From: JBBSNV01 sp964458605
Lineage (GTDB): Bacteria > Pseudomonadota > Alphaproteobacteria > Reyranellales > JAQSWP01
Direction: 5' to 3'
Length of the DNA stretch: 64,000 bases
NCBI GenBank assembly: GCA_964458605.1
Contig: CAYWLS010000024.1
Location: 4,445-68,444 of the forward strand
The notes beneath the pieces are model-generated. The model was not told the origin of the DNA. It saw only the letters and a program-made list of their open reading frames with translations, and searched no databases. Positions 9,530 through 17,645 of this stretch are shown here, piece by piece. The position numbers and the translations under genes were made by a program. Positions within the stretch are counted from its first letter, which is position 1. Each line of letters opens with the position of its first letter.

Positions 9530-10585
9530 ATGGGCGGGTTGCGCGGCTTGTTCGACGACCGCGCCGGCAATCTGCGCGCCAGGATCGTCGGCCTCTACGC
9601 CATCCTGATCGCGGCCAATGCGCTGGCCTGGGCCTGGGCGCTCAGCGCCTTCGCCGATTATCCGCTGCTGCTGGGCACTGCCCTGCTGGCCTACACATTC
9701 GGGCTGCGTCATGCGGTCGATGCCGACCACATCGCCGCCATCGACAATGTCACGCGCAAGCTGATGCAGCAGGGCAAGCGGCCGATCGCCGCCGGCTTCT
9801 GGTTCTCGCTGGGCCATTCCAGCATCGTGGTCGTCGCCACGGCGCTGATCGTGCTGACCACCGCGGCGTTGCAGACCGGCCTGGAGGAATTCCGCGACGT
9901 GGGCGGGCTGATCGGCACTTCCGTGTCGGCGCTGTTCCTGCTGGCGATCGCGCTGGCCAACGTCGTCGTCCTGGTATCGGTGTGGCGCAGCTTCCAGCGG
10001 GTGCGGCGCGGCGGCGCGCTGCTCGAAGCCGATCTCGACATGCTGGCGGCACAAGGCGGCTTCCTGGGCCGCATGGCCAGGCCGCTGTTCCGCGTCATCG
10101 GCAAGAGCTGGCACATGTACCCGCTGGGTTTCCTGTTCGGGCTGGGCTTCGACACCGCGACCGAGATCGGCCTGCTCGGCATCTCCGCGGCGGAAGCCGC
10201 GCGCGGCCTGTCGCTGTGGACCATCCTGGCGTTCCCGGCGCTGTTCACCGCGGGCATGGCGCTGGTCGATACCACCGACAGCGTGCTGATGACCGGCGCC
10301 TATGGCTGGGCCTTCGTCAAGCCGATTCGCAAGCTCTACTACAACCTCACCATCACCTTCGTGTCGGTGCTGGTGGCGCTGCTGATCGGCGGCGTCGAGG
10401 CTTTGGCGCTGCTGTCGGACAGGCTGGGGCTGGAAGGCGGATTCTGGGACTGGGTGGGCGAGGTCGGCGACAGCTTCGGCTTCCTGGGCTTCGCCATCGT
10501 CGGCATCTTCGCGCTGAGCTGGGCGATCGCGATGGCGATCTACCGCATCAAGCGGTTCGACGACATCGAGGTGAGGATTTCCTGA
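9530..10585 (+). CDS. Nickel/cobalt permease, NiCoT family
   Basis: A 351-residue integral membrane protein of the HoxN/NixA family, which imports Ni2+ or Co2+ for metalloenzymes or cobalamin. The family's metal-selectivity signature HAVDADHIAAIDN is in the second helix, and LGFDTATEIGLL and LVDTTDSVLM follow further on. About eight hydrophobic helices are visible. The ATG at 9530 is preceded by GGGGGA at good spacing; the frame stays open far upstream, antisense to miaB, but that part is a shadow. No nickel enzyme or metallochaperone gene is adjacent, so the metal is not determined, and no cobalamin riboswitch is recognisable upstream. Confidence 0.93.
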   Translation: MGGLRGLFDDRAGNLRARIVGLYAILIAANALAWAWALSAFADYPLLLGTALLAYTFGLRHAVDADHIAAIDNVTRKLMQQGKRPIAAGFWFSLGHSSIVVVATALIVLTTAALQTGLEEFRDVGGLIGTSVSALFLLAIALANVVVLVSVWRSFQRVRRGGALLEADLDMLAAQGGFLGRMARPLFRVIGKSWHMYPLGFLFGLGFDTATEIGLLGISAAEAARGLSLWTILAFPALFTAGMALVDTTDSVLMTGAYGWAFVKPIRKLYYNLTITFVSVLVALLIGGVEALALLSDRLGLEGGFWDWVGEVGDSFGFLGFAIVGIFALSWAIAMAIYRIKRFDDIEVRIS

Positions 10586-10604
10586 CCGTGCGGGCCGGGC
10601 CGCT

Positions 10605-11444
10605 TCAGGCCGCCCGCTCGCCGCTCGCCGCTTCGCCCATCGGCGGCGGCAGCACCTCGAAACGGCCGGAGTTGCTGGCGGCGACGCCTTCGGCGATGAC
10701 GCGCTGGCAATAGGCGGCAAGCTTCTTGCGGTCGCCCAGCCGGTCGATATCGACCGGCGGGTGGAAGTTCACCATCACCTCGACCTCGCCCAGCCCGGCC
10801 ATCTGCCAGGCATGCGGGCCCAGATTCATGTCGCCGAACCAGGTGTAGAACGGCCGCCAGTGCCGGCCCAGCGGAATGCCGTCGAGCCTGGTATAGGCGA
10901 TCGACACCGGCTGTACCGGGATCGGCAGGCCGTCCTTGCGGCGCACCTGGGCGGCGGCGAAGAACGAGGAGCGGAACGGCAGCACGTAGGTGCCGTCGCT
11001 CGAGGTGCCTTCGGGGAACAGGATCAGGTCGTCGCCGGCCTGCAGGCGGCCGGTGATCTCGCCGTTGCCGTCGCGCGCGGCATGGGCCTTGCGCTCGACG
11101 AACACCGAGCGCTGCAGCTTTGCCAGCCAGGAGAAGAACGGCCAGGTCGACACCTCGCGCTTGGCCACGAAGGAGCCGGGGATCAGCGATCCCAGCACCT
11201 CGATGTCGAGATAGGAGACGTGGTTGACGGCGAACAGCGTGGGCCGTGCCGGCGACATGGCGCCGCGTACCTTGACCTTGATGCCCAGGATGTAGCAGAC
11301 GGCGCGGTGGTAATAGACCGGCAGCCGGCGCGCGGCCGGCTTGCATGCCAGGTTGAGAATCAGCTGGATGGGCAGCAGCGGCAGGGTCAGCAGCGCATAG
11401 ACGGTGATGCGCAGGATGGCGCGGGGCGCCGAGCCGATCAGCAT
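10605..11444 (-). CDS. olsA: Lyso-ornithine lipid O-acyltransferase (PlsC family)
   Basis: PlsC-type acyltransferase of 279 residues with the NHVSYLD (NHx4D) and FPEGTSS motifs and an N-terminal hydrophobic anchor (ITVYALLTLPLLPIQLIL). It starts 6 nt after the stop of an OlsB-like gene. That pairing makes it the O-acyltransferase that turns lyso-ornithine lipid into ornithine lipid, although a general 1-acylglycerol-3-phosphate acyltransferase cannot be excluded by sequence alone. Ornithine lipids are phosphorus-free membrane lipids, often raised when phosphate is short. No pho box was seen before this operon. Confidence 0.85.
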   Translation of the reverse strand: MLIGSAPRAILRITVYALLTLPLLPIQLILNLACKPAARRLPVYYHRAVCYILGIKVKVRGAMSPARPTLFAVNHVSYLDIEVLGSLIPGSFVAKREVSTWPFFSWLAKLQRSVFVERKAHAARDGNGEITGRLQAGDDLILFPEGTSSDGTYVLPFRSSFFAAAQVRRKDGLPIPVQPVSIAYTRLDGIPLGRHWRPFYTWFGDMNLGPHAWQMAGLGEVEVMVNFHPPVDIDRLGDRKKLAAYCQRVIAEGVAASNSGRFEVLPPPMGEAASGERAA

Positions 11445-11450
11445 GGGGTG

Positions 11451-12287
11451 CTAGGCGGCGTTGTCGCCGCCGCCGCCGGCGGTGCGCTCGTAATGCTTGT
11501 AGTACTTCTCCGTCACCAGGTCGGTCTTGACCACGATGCAGACATCGGTGGTGTTGAACTGGGCGTCGACCACGGCGCCGTCGCCGACGAAGCCGCCCAG
11601 CCGCAGATAGCCCTTGATCAGCGGCGGCAGCGCCTTCAGCGCGGCCCGCGTGTCGATCGCCGAGGGCGGCGCCACCGCCATGTCGACGTAGCGCTCGGGC
11701 AGGGCGCGCGGCCGCAGTTCCGGCGGCGCCAGGTGGTGGTGATAGAGATAGGACAGCGGCTCGGCCAGCGCCTTGATGTCGGTGCCGGGCAGGCTGGCGC
11801 AGCCGAACATCAGCGCGATGTCGAAATGGAACACATAGGCGGCGATGCCGCGCCACAGCAGCTGCATGGTCGGCCGCGTGCGATGCGCCTGGTCGACGCA
11901 GGAGCGGCCCAGCTCGAGGATCTCGCGCGGCATGGCCTTCAGCACGCCGATGTCGTATTCGGCCTCCGAATAGAACCGGCCCATGCGCGCCGCGGCCGGG
12001 CGCCGGATCAGCCGGTAGGTGCCGACCACCGCCTGGGCGCCTTCGCCCTGGCTGTGATCGAGCACCAGCAGATGGTCGCAGATGTTGTCGAACTCGTCGA
12101 AATCGCGCTTGTGCGCGGCCATCTCCGGCGTCGGCCGCGCCGCCATCTCCTCGTAGAACACGCGATAGCGCAGCGCCTGGGCGGCATCGATCTCGGCGTC
12201 GGTCTCGGCCAGGCGAACCTCCAGCGCGCCGGCGACGATCGGCGCGGGCCGGTCGGCGGCGACCGCCAATGGAGCGCTAGGAGACAC
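11451..12287 (-). CDS. olsB: L-ornithine N-alpha-acyltransferase
   Basis: A GNAT-fold enzyme of the hemolysin-like/OlsB family (278 residues) that transfers a 3-hydroxyacyl chain from acyl carrier protein to ornithine, the first step to ornithine lipid. Family features are ALRYRVFYEEM near residue 40, DEFDNICDHLLVLD, ELGRSCVDQAHRT, and the late LIKGYLRLGGFVGDGAVVD. The start is a GTG at 12287 lying inside the end of fur (11-nt overlap), with a GAGGG-like site before it, so translation is probably coupled to fur. It is followed by olsA. Confidence 0.9.
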   Translation of the reverse strand: MSPSAPLAVAADRPAPIVAGALEVRLAETDAEIDAAQALRYRVFYEEMAARPTPEMAAHKRDFDEFDNICDHLLVLDHSQGEGAQAVVGTYRLIRRPAAARMGRFYSEAEYDIGVLKAMPREILELGRSCVDQAHRTRPTMQLLWRGIAAYVFHFDIALMFGCASLPGTDIKALAEPLSYLYHHHLAPPELRPRALPERYVDMAVAPPSAIDTRAALKALPPLIKGYLRLGGFVGDGAVVDAQFNTTDVCIVVKTDLVTEKYYKHYERTAGGGGDNAA

Positions 12288-12711
12288 CGCCGCCCTCGCG
12301 CTTGCTCGCGGTCGGCACCGCGTAGAGCTCGAGCCGGTGATCGACCAGCTTGTAGCCCAGCCGTTCGGCGATCTTGCGCTGCAATTCCTCGATCTGCGGA
12401 TCCTGGAATTCGATCACCTTGCCGGACTGGACGTCGATCAGGTGGTCGTGGTGCTCGTCCGGCATTTCCTCGTAGCGCGCCCGGCCGTCGCGGAAGTCGT
12501 GCTTTTCCAGGATGTTGGCTTCCTCGAACAGGCGCACCGTGCGATAGACCGTGGCGATGGAAATCCGCGGATCGATCGCCGTGACGCGGCGATAGAGCAG
12601 CTCGACGTCGGGATGGTCGATCGACTCCGACAGCACGCGCGCGATCACGCGGCGCTGCTCCGTCATCTTCAGCCCCTTGTCGATGCAACGCTTTTCCAGT
12701 CGCGACGGCAT
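12277..12711 (-). CDS. fur: Fur/Mur-family metal-responsive repressor
   Basis: A 144-residue Fur-family repressor with the winged-helix DNA-binding region (SIATVYRTVRLFEEANIL) and the metal site EHHDHLID near residues 86-93. The two cysteines that follow this motif in enteric Fur (CxxC) are replaced by Asp and Ser, as is usual in alphaproteobacterial Fur/Mur proteins, many of which sense manganese. The ATG at 12711 has GGGAG 4 nt upstream; the frame stays open upstream without support. A possible -10 element, TATACT on the minus strand, lies at 12744-12749. The rest of the 274-nt spacer up to mucR holds nothing I recognise. The stop is overlapped by olsB. Confidence 0.9.
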   Translation of the reverse strand: MPSRLEKRCIDKGLKMTEQRRVIARVLSESIDHPDVELLYRRVTAIDPRISIATVYRTVRLFEEANILEKHDFRDGRARYEEMPDEHHDHLIDVQSGKVIEFQDPQIEELQRKIAERLGYKLVDHRLELYAVPTASKREGGGVS

Positions 12712-12985
12712 AACGCTCCCGCTCGATGTTCTCGGTTCGGCAAAGTATAAAGCAAAAGGGCTGGCGCCGCCTATCTTCTTGCGGCCCGCGCAAAACCGCC
12801 GTAAAGCCCGCGCCGTCGCCGATCCGGGGCATTGCGCGACGTTCGCGACACCGCCTGGAATGCATGGCAAGGGCGCCGCAGGTTTCGACTCCCGGCAGAA
12901 GCTGACGTTGGCCACCGCCGATACGGCCTGCAGCTTCACCGATCCGTTCGCGTTGGGACTGTCGCGCGAGCCCGCCGGCCTTGCA

Positions 12986-13405
12986 TCACTTGCGATGCTG
13001 GCGCGGCGTCTTGCCCAGTCCCGACTTCTTGGCCAGGGTGCTGCGCGTCCTGGCATAGTTGGGCGACACCATCGGATAGTCGGCCGGCAGGTTCCATTTG
13101 CGCCGATACTGCTCGGGCGTCATGTCGAACGCGGTCTTCAGATAGCGCTTCATCATCTTGTGCCGCGAGCCGTCTTCCAGGCAGACCACGAAGTCGGGTG
13201 TCACCGACTTCTTGACCGGCACCGCCGGCTCGCGCAGCGGCACGATGGCCGGACCGGCTTCGCCGCCCAGTTCGCTCAAGGTGGCGTAGATGCGTTGGAT
13301 CAGCACCGGCACCTCGCCCATCGGCACGGCGTTCTTGGACAGGTGGGCGGCGACGATTTGCGTGGTGAGGGAAAGGAGCGTATCGCTTGGCTTGGCAATA
13401 CTCAC
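12986..13405 (-). CDS. MucR/Ros-family transcriptional regulator lacking zinc-ligand histidines
   Basis: A 139-residue Ros/MucR protein, the alphaproteobacterial global silencer of AT-rich, exopolysaccharide and cell-cycle genes. The family body is clear (PDFVVCLEDG, DMTPEQYRRKWNLPADYPMVSPNYARTRS). The zinc site is not: Cys75 and Asp78 are present, but the first histidine position is Tyr88, and the second, around residue 92-93, is Ala-Phe. Some Mesorhizobium Ros/MucR homologues are known to fold without zinc, and this may be similar. The start is a GTG at 13405 with AGGT upstream. Its upstream region is strikingly AT-rich, as expected for an autoregulated MucR gene. Confidence 0.88.
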   Translation of the reverse strand: MSIAKPSDTLLSLTTQIVAAHLSKNAVPMGEVPVLIQRIYATLSELGGEAGPAIVPLREPAVPVKKSVTPDFVVCLEDGSRHKMMKRYLKTAFDMTPEQYRRKWNLPADYPMVSPNYARTRSTLAKKSGLGKTPRQHRK

Positions 13406-13439
13406 GGCAGACCTCGCTTAAAAAATATCGCGATCGAAT

Positions 13440-13456
13440 ATAATTGCATCAATTAT
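13440..13456. promoter_or_regulatory. AT-rich palindrome in the mucR/tusA-like divergent region
   Basis: A perfect palindrome ATAATTG-CAT-CAATTAT lies between the divergent mucR-type and tusA-like genes, next to an A-tract (AAAAAATAT at 13419-13427) and an ATCGCGAT palindrome. Ros/MucR proteins prefer AT-rich DNA with such steps, so an autoregulatory site is plausible; this is inference. Confidence 0.45.
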
Positions 13457-13517
13457 GCAAGAATATGGCGGGCGCCGCGAGTAATATCTGCGTCATCGGG
13501 ACTTGATCGAGCATTGC

Positions 13518-13763
13518 ATGCAAGAGGCTGGCCGCATCGAAACGCTGGACATCACGGGCGAGGTCTGCCCGATGACCTTCGTGCGCGTGAAGCTGAAACT
13601 GGCGCAAATCCCGCCCGCGGGCGAATTGATCGTCAGGCTGCGCCAGGGCGAGGCCCTCGCCAACGTACCGCGCTCTCTGCGCCAGGAAGGTCACGAGGTA
13701 GTGTCGCTGCAGCCGGAGACGGGCGACATCCACCTTCTGGTCGTGCGCAAGAAGAGCGCCTGA
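13518..13763 (+). CDS. TusA/SirA-family sulfurtransferase
   Basis: An 81-residue TusA-fold protein that carries persulfide sulfur on a conserved cysteine; here the motif is CPMTFV in GEVCPMTFVRVKLKL, where the classical CPxP has Thr in place of the second Pro, a form I regard as usual in many TusA relatives. ATG at 13518 is preferred to a TTG at 13503. It is divergent from the MucR-type gene and convergent with rimI, with only 3 nt between stops. Its sulfur partner is not evident. Confidence 0.85.
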   Translation: MQEAGRIETLDITGEVCPMTFVRVKLKLAQIPPAGELIVRLRQGEALANVPRSLRQEGHEVVSLQPETGDIHLLVVRKKSA

Positions 13764-13766
13764 GAT

Positions 13767-14249
13767 TCAGCCCAGCGATTTGGCCATGACGATCGCCGCG
13801 GCGCTGCCCAGCGCGCCACGGTCGTAATAAGCGGGACGCTTGCCGACCATGGCGAAGCCCAGATCGGCGTAGAGCCTGCGGGCGGCGAAATTGTCCTCCG
13901 CCACTTCGAGGAACATGCGCGTGGCGCCGCGGCCGCGCGCCTCGCCCTGGGCCCGCCGCATCAGGGCAAAGCCGAGCCCCTGGCGCCGCCGCTCGGGCAG
14001 GACCGCCAGCGTGACGATCTCCGCCTCGTCGGCCGCCACCCGCACCAGCACCAGCCCGGCGGCCTGATCGGCGCCGGCCGGTTGCGCCATCAGGCCGAAT
14101 GCGCCGGGCATGGCCAGCAACTCGGCGAAGGCCTGGCGGTCCCATCGCTGATCCCATTCGGCGGCGAAGGCGGCGGCATGGATCGATGCGGCGCGGTCGA
14201 GATCCAGGCCGCCAAAGGCACGCAGCTCGGCCTCGATCGTGCCGGTCAT
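13767..14249 (-). CDS. rimI: Ribosomal protein S18 N-alpha-acetyltransferase-like GNAT
   Basis: A 160-residue GNAT acetyltransferase with the acetyl-CoA signature LPERRRQGLGFALM and the late MFLEVAEDNFAARRLYADLGF. The ATG at 14249 overlaps the tsaB stop (ATGA), and the tsaB-rimI pair is conserved in bacteria. RimI acetylates the N-terminal alanine of ribosomal protein S18; given the position, this is the likely role. Confidence 0.88.
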   Translation of the reverse strand: MTGTIEAELRAFGGLDLDRAASIHAAAFAAEWDQRWDRQAFAELLAMPGAFGLMAQPAGADQAAGLVLVRVAADEAEIVTLAVLPERRRQGLGFALMRRAQGEARGRGATRMFLEVAEDNFAARRLYADLGFAMVGKRPAYYDRGALGSAAAIVMAKSLG

Positions 14250-14950
14250 CGCGCCGGCCTGTGCTTGCCCAAGGTGACGTCGGGCGCGCGCAGATAGTAG
14301 GGCCGCGGCATGCCCTCGCGCGCGTTGCGCTCGCGCCACAGATCGGCACCCTGCGCCGCCAGCACCGAGACGAACGCGCCGGCGCGCGGCGGGGCCTGGC
14401 TCAGCACGACGCATTCGCCCTGGCGGCCGAGGGCGGCGAATCCCTGCAGCAGCGCCGCCGCCGCGTCGCCCGCCAGGCCGTAGCAGCCCTGCGGCAGGCC
14501 TGCCGCCGCCTCGGCCGGCGCCAGCATGACCGGCGCCGCGCCCGAGGCCTGGACGAATATCTCGTCGCGCTTGCTGTCGATGGCCGCCACCAGCCGCAGC
14601 GTGGCGTCGCGTCGCTCCGGCAAGGCATCGATCACCGCATCGAAGGTGGTGCGCGCGGCGAGCGGCCGGTCGAGCGCCAGGGCCAGGCCGCGCGCAAAGG
14701 CCAATCCGATGCGGATGCCGGTGAAACTGCCGGGGCCGACCGTGACGCCGATCAGCTCGAGCGCGGCCGGCTTGACCTTGGCCTGGCGCAGCACCGCCTG
14801 CACCATCGGCGCCAGTTGCGCCGCCTGCTGCTGGCTGGGCGCTTCATAGGCCTCGGCCAGCAGGGCCGGGCCGCGCGCCAGCGCCACCGACAGCGCCGAG
14901 CAGGCGCAGTCGAGAGCAAGGGTCAGCGGTTCGGGGGCGGCGCGCTTCAT
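14246..14950 (-). CDS. tsaB: tRNA threonylcarbamoyladenosine biosynthesis protein TsaB
   Basis: Non-catalytic, actin-fold partner of TsaD in making the t6A modification at position 37 of ANN-decoding tRNAs. Family marks are LALDCACSALSVAL at the N-terminus, TVGPGSFTGIRIGLAFARGLA, and VAAIDSKRDEIFVQ. The ATG at 14950 gives 234 residues; an in-frame TTG at 14959 is less likely. It overlaps rimI by 4 nt. Confidence 0.94.
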   Translation of the reverse strand: MKRAAPEPLTLALDCACSALSVALARGPALLAEAYEAPSQQQAAQLAPMVQAVLRQAKVKPAALELIGVTVGPGSFTGIRIGLAFARGLALALDRPLAARTTFDAVIDALPERRDATLRLVAAIDSKRDEIFVQASGAAPVMLAPAEAAAGLPQGCYGLAGDAAAALLQGFAALGRQGECVVLSQAPPRAGAFVSVLAAQGADLWRERNAREGMPRPYYLRAPDVTLGKHRPAR

Positions 14951-14984
14951 CGGCGCCAATCGATCATGTTAGGAATGGCCCGGC

Positions 14985-15016
14985 AAGACCGCGTCGTTCC
15001 AAGACCGCGTCGTCCG
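14985..15016. repeat. 16-bp tandem duplication before the VanX-like gene
   Basis: AAGACCGCGTCGTTCC (14985-15000) is followed directly by AAGACCGCGTCGTCCG (15001-15016), 14 of 16 bases identical. It lies in the spacer between divergent tsaB and the dipeptidase gene. Confidence 0.75.
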
Positions 15017-15036
15017 ACGCAGGAAGATGGAATCCT

Positions 15037-15588
15037 ATGGACCTGGTGAGCATCGCGCCGCCCGATTTCGACCTCGACATCGCCCTGGCCTATGCGACGG
15101 CGGCCAACATCACCGGCCGGCCGATCTATCGGCGCGCCGATTGCTATCTGCTGCGGCCGGCGGCGGAAGCGCTGCGGCGCGCGCAAGCGCAGGCGGCGCG
15201 GCTGGGCTACCGGCTGCGCGTGTTCGACGCGCTGCGGCCCAGCGAGGCGCAATGGGTGCTGTGGAACCACACGCCCGATCCCGAATTCCTGGCCGATCCG
15301 CGGCGCGGCTCGCCCCATTCGCGCGGCGTGGCGGTCGATCTCACCTTGCTCGACGGCCAGGGCAATGCACTCGACATGGGAACGCCGTTCGACGCCTTCA
15401 CGCCGCGCTCCCATCACGGCGACGCCGCCGTGTCGGTCGAGGCGCAACGCAACCGGCTGCTGCTGATGGGGCTGATGACGGAAGCCGGCTGGGACTTCTA
15501 TCGCAACGAGTGGTGGCACTACCAGCTGTTCGAGGCGCGCCAGTACCGGCTGTGGCGCGACAGCGATCTGCCGCGGCCGATGATGTGA
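15037..15588 (+). CDS. D-alanyl-D-alanine dipeptidase, VanX/DdpX family
   Basis: A zinc dipeptidase of peptidase family M15D, 183 residues, that splits D-Ala-D-Ala for peptidoglycan turnover. The zinc ligands and base are visible: His and Asp in SPHSRGVAVDLTL, and Glu and His in NEWWHYQLF. The substrate-binding Arg is in VFDALRPSEAQW. No signal peptide is present, so it is likely cytoplasmic, like E. coli DdpX. There are no VanA/VanH genes nearby, so a resistance role is not indicated. AGGAAG lies 11 nt before the ATG. It converges on the Bax-like glucosaminidase. Confidence 0.9.
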   Translation: MDLVSIAPPDFDLDIALAYATAANITGRPIYRRADCYLLRPAAEALRRAQAQAARLGYRLRVFDALRPSEAQWVLWNHTPDPEFLADPRRGSPHSRGVAVDLTLLDGQGNALDMGTPFDAFTPRSHHGDAAVSVEAQRNRLLLMGLMTEAGWDFYRNEWWHYQLFEARQYRLWRDSDLPRPMM

Positions 15589-15598
15589 GTTGCCAAGG

Positions 15599-16690
15599 CT
15601 AGAGCGGCTCGGCCCGATCCAGCCGCGCCTCGTCGAGCGGCTTGAGATTCTCGGTGCGCATGATCAGCCGCACCACGTTGATGTACTGCATGCCCAGCTC
15701 CGAATAGCGCAGCAAGGTGCTGGCCAGCGTATAGCCGTCCAGGCCTTCGCCGGTGTGGCGCAGTTTGGCGCGCTGGTCGCGGAACGCGGCATAGGCCGGA
15801 TGCGTGTTGAGGTTGAGCGTGTAGGCGCTGACGGCGTCGCTGAGATTGTCGTAGGCGCGCATCTGGAAGGTGCCCGGCTTGTTGCCGCCGACCGCGGTGT
15901 TGCCGCTGCGCGCGGCGAAGTGGAACACGCCGAACAGGGCGTTGCCGACGCGCGCCGGGTACGACGTCCCCCAGCCGCTTTCGGTGATGGCCTGGGCGAT
16001 GGCCAGCGAGGGCGGCACCACGTCGACGCGTTTCAACAGCTCGTCGAGATCGGCCACCGTGGCGTCGCCGCCCTGGTAACGGTCGGCCAGGTCGTCGAGC
16101 CAGGCGCGGTCCTCGCTGGCGATCGGCGCCTTCTGTTCCATCGCCTCGCGCAGCCAGCGCAGGCGGATGCGATCGGCGGTGATGCTCTCGTTGACCTGCA
16201 GCACGATCGGCAGCAGCGCCTGGATGAACAGCTCCTTGCGCTTCTCGACCTCCGGCGTCTTGCCGAGGTCCTGGGGCAGGCGCGTCAGGGTCAACGGCGG
16301 CACGGCCTTCTCGCCGCTGCGGATGTCGTCGAGGCTGTAGTCGCGGGAATCGAACACCGAAGCCAGCTCGGCGGTGCGCTGCACGGTCAGCAGCATGGCC
16401 GGCGGCGGATCGTTGGTCGGCGCGGCCTGGATCTGGTTCTGCGGCCGGATCGGGTCGAGCGTGGCGGCCGGCGGGGGCAGCAGGGGGGCGTCGCTCAGGC
16501 TGGAGAGCTGAAGGGACAGGACCGCATCGGCATCCTGGACGGGCATCTCGGCGGGATGCGGGATGGACGCTTCCAGGGCGTGATGGGAGGCGGCGAAGGC
16601 GCAATAGATGAAGGCGCCGAGCAGCAGGGCCGCCAGGGGGGTGGCGTCGGATTTGCGTCCAAACACGAAAAAGCGCACGAGCTTAGGCAT
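15599..16690 (-). CDS. Bax-like glucosaminidase-domain protein
   Basis: A 363-residue protein with an N-terminal membrane anchor (PLAALLLGAFIYCAFAA), a Pro-rich linker, and a C-terminal glucosaminidase domain (GH73-like). The domain shows AQAITESGWGTSYPARVGNALFGVF with the catalytic-type Glu, then GTFQMRAYDNLSDAVSAY. Such proteins (E. coli Bax family) are thought to cut peptidoglycan glycan strands in the periplasm. It converges on the VanX-like gene, so two wall-turnover genes sit tail to tail. Confidence 0.88.
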   Translation of the reverse strand: MPKLVRFFVFGRKSDATPLAALLLGAFIYCAFAASHHALEASIPHPAEMPVQDADAVLSLQLSSLSDAPLLPPPAATLDPIRPQNQIQAAPTNDPPPAMLLTVQRTAELASVFDSRDYSLDDIRSGEKAVPPLTLTRLPQDLGKTPEVEKRKELFIQALLPIVLQVNESITADRIRLRWLREAMEQKAPIASEDRAWLDDLADRYQGGDATVADLDELLKRVDVVPPSLAIAQAITESGWGTSYPARVGNALFGVFHFAARSGNTAVGGNKPGTFQMRAYDNLSDAVSAYTLNLNTHPAYAAFRDQRAKLRHTGEGLDGYTLASTLLRYSELGMQYINVVRLIMRTENLKPLDEARLDRAEPL

Positions 16691-16781
16691 CTCGCCCCTT
16701 GCTGTAATTTCGGAACAAAAGCCCGCGCTGGCGCCGTGCGTGGCACCAAACCAGGCTTAAACGGTCAAGGGAGCGGGAAGT

Positions 16782-17339
16782 TCACTCCGCCGCGCGCACT
16801 TCAACCACTTCGGGCACGTAGTGCCGCAACATGTTTTCGATGCCCATCTTCAGGGTCGCCGTCGAGCTGGGACAGCCCGAGCAGGACCCCTGCATGTGCA
16901 GATAGACGATGCCGTCTTCGAAACGCTGGAAGATGATGTCGCCGCCGTCCTGGGCCACCGCCGGGCGCACCCTGGTGTCCAGCAACTCGCGGATCTGGCT
17001 GACGATTTCGTCCTCGTCACCGGCCGGTTCGCCCGCCGGCTGATCGGCCGCCGCCATCGCCAGGACCGGCTCGCCCGAGGTGTAGTGCTCCATGATGGCG
17101 CCCAGCACCGCAGGCTTCAGCACCTGCCAGTCGAGGGCCGCTTCCTTGGTCACGGTGATGAAATCGTTGCCCAGGAAGACCCGGGTCACGCCCTCGACCT
17201 CGAACAGGCGCCGCGCCAGGGGCGAGCGAACCGCCGCCTCGGCGTTGGCGAAGTCGACCGTGCCGTCGTCCAGCACGACACGACCGGGAATGAATTTCAG
17301 AGTCGCCGGATTGGGCGTCTGCTCGGTCTGGATGAACAT
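16782..17339 (-). CDS. Iron-sulfur cluster scaffold NfuA/NifU-like
   Basis: A 185-residue Fe-S carrier with an N-terminal Nfu domain (MFIQTEQTPNPATLKFIPG) and a C-terminal NifU domain holding the cluster-binding CSGCPSS motif. It delivers 4Fe-4S clusters to target enzymes; MiaB and Nth in this same window are clients of that kind. The ATG at 17339 has AGGAGG 6 nt upstream, which rules out the 11-residue longer reading. Confidence 0.94.
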   Translation of the reverse strand: MFIQTEQTPNPATLKFIPGRVVLDDGTVDFANAEAAVRSPLARRLFEVEGVTRVFLGNDFITVTKEAALDWQVLKPAVLGAIMEHYTSGEPVLAMAAADQPAGEPAGDEDEIVSQIRELLDTRVRPAVAQDGGDIIFQRFEDGIVYLHMQGSCSGCPSSTATLKMGIENMLRHYVPEVVEVRAAE

Positions 17340-17645
17340 GCCAGGCCTCCTGTTTCGTCGAACCGGGCGCATCAGGAGCCCGGAATTGGACTGGAATTAG
17401 GCGATCTCTCGGCGAGAGCCGCCCGCCGACATAGGGGGATCGTCCCCCAATGGCAAGCAAGTTTTACCTCTGTTCAATATAGGGATCAGGGGTCTTTTAC
17501 GCTAGTACAATGAAATATATCGATAAATAACCTTACAGAATTCATAGGAAATAACTGGGTCAAACTCTTCGAATGGCTGCGAATCGCCGGCCAAGCCGCA
17601 ATTCCTCAGCGACAATCCGCGCCGGGCGGGGCCTGGCCGCTGCGC
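17340..17645. other. Intergenic region with an AT-rich patch
   Basis: No gene is visible between nfuA and the universal stress gene. Bases 17459-17569 are markedly AT-rich for this genome (for example TGAAATATATCGATAAATAA). This could be the nfuA promoter region or a remnant of foreign DNA. No tRNA or clear operator was recognised. Confidence 0.5.

Noticed and set aside
15037..15588. VanX-like gene considered as part of a glycopeptide-resistance cluster.
   Set aside because: No VanA/B ligase, VanH or VanRS genes are adjacent. Single DdpX-type dipeptidases are common in Gram-negative bacteria.
17560..17600. TTCGAA-containing sequence considered as part of a tRNA.
   Set aside because: No cloverleaf arms could be formed around it; no tRNA or rRNA was seen anywhere in the window.
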